From an uncultured Pseudorhodobacter sp. (GTDB lineage Bacteria > Pseudomonadota > Alphaproteobacteria > Rhodobacterales > Rhodobacteraceae), in the NCBI GenBank assembly GCA_945957495.1, contig CAMFLG010000218.1, positions 1 through 5,996 of the forward strand: 5,996 nt of DNA, read 5' to 3'. The first letter of the stretch is position 1. Every line of letters starts with the position of its first letter. Position numbers and translations under genes: made by a program. This document shows, in pieces, positions 5,803 through 5,996 of this stretch. The notes under the pieces are model-generated. The model saw only the letters and a program-made list of their open reading frames with translations. It did no database searches and had not been told where the DNA came from.

Positions 5803-5996
5803 GCGCCGCAAGGGTTCTGGTTTCGCAACAGTGTCCTGAAAATGCTGCGATTTGCAACGTTTTGTGGACAATTCCAAGCATATTGGCGCGGTTCGCGGGC
5901 CATCAATATACGCCGCACTCCCATGCCGCCCGTTTCACCCACCAAGCGCCCGCAACAACTCCATCGACGGTTGCCCCGTAACCGCCAAGCCATGGC
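5803..5996 (-). other. Upstream region of the fusion gene, with a possible 3' end of another reverse-strand gene
   Basis: No complete gene is seen. On the reverse strand two frames are open from the window edge: one ends with TGA at 5937-5935 (tail HGLAVTGQPSMELLRALGG), the other with TGA at 5905-5903 (Trp-rich tail). The first has the more natural composition and could be the last 19 codons of an upstream gene in the same direction, but it is too short to identify. An AT-richer stretch (about 5840-5905) could hold the promoter of the fusion gene; TTGATG and CAATAT occur but only 15 bases apart, so I do not call a promoter. Confidence 0.25.

Noticed and set aside
5791..5877. Start of the reverse-strand fusion gene at ATG 5877
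   Set aside because: The strong GGGAGG site sits just before ATG 5790, where the glycosyltransferase motif also begins; the extra 29 residues show no domain feature.
1..5996. CRISPR array, insertion sequence or replication origin
   Set aside because: No regularly spaced repeats, no transposase or terminal inverted repeats, and no cluster of DnaA-box-like sites were seen on reading both strands.

Overview
The window looks like the chromosome of an alphaproteobacterium, most likely a member of the Rhodobacteraceae (Rhodobacter/Roseobacter group). The base composition is GC-rich. The left edge holds the last codons of an elongation factor Tu gene, followed by a tRNA-Trp gene, a linkage typical of that group. 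The large C-terminal hydrolase-like domain on the right resembles a family I remember from Roseobacter genomes. The assignment rests on these local signals and memory, not on a search.

Layout, left to right. The window opens with the 3' end of tuf (to 55) and a strong intrinsic terminator (80-105). Next come a small zinc protein of the GFA/CENP-V type (172-579), a 221-bp spacer with a possible tRNA promoter, and tRNA-Trp(CCA) at 801-876. A 312-bp leader containing short direct repeats and a hairpin precedes a large forward gene (1189-3504) for a 771-residue family-2/92-like glycosyltransferase. It converges, with a 27-bp gap and a shared perfect inverted repeat, on a large reverse-strand gene (5790-3532). 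That gene encodes a 752-residue protein with a DxD glycosyltransferase N-terminus, a middle domain resembling a class I methyltransferase fold, and a C-terminal serine alpha/beta-hydrolase-like domain. The last ~200 bp hold the upstream region of that gene and possibly the 3' end of another reverse-strand gene.

How the pieces may work together. The left part is housekeeping (translation factor, tRNA). The right part is accessory: two unusual multi-domain glycosyltransferases, plausibly acting on surface or secreted glycans. Neither has an obvious signal peptide or membrane segment, so both are inferred to act in the cytoplasm or at the inner membrane face. In related genomes as I remember them, tuf and tRNA-Trp lead into secE-nusG. 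Here at least 5.1 kb of glycan genes follow tRNA-Trp instead, which suggests an insertion or rearrangement.

The most interesting points are the apparent internal duplication in the forward glycosyltransferase, whose first copy has lost its DxD motif, and the three-domain fusion on the reverse strand. Functions beyond fold level are inference.
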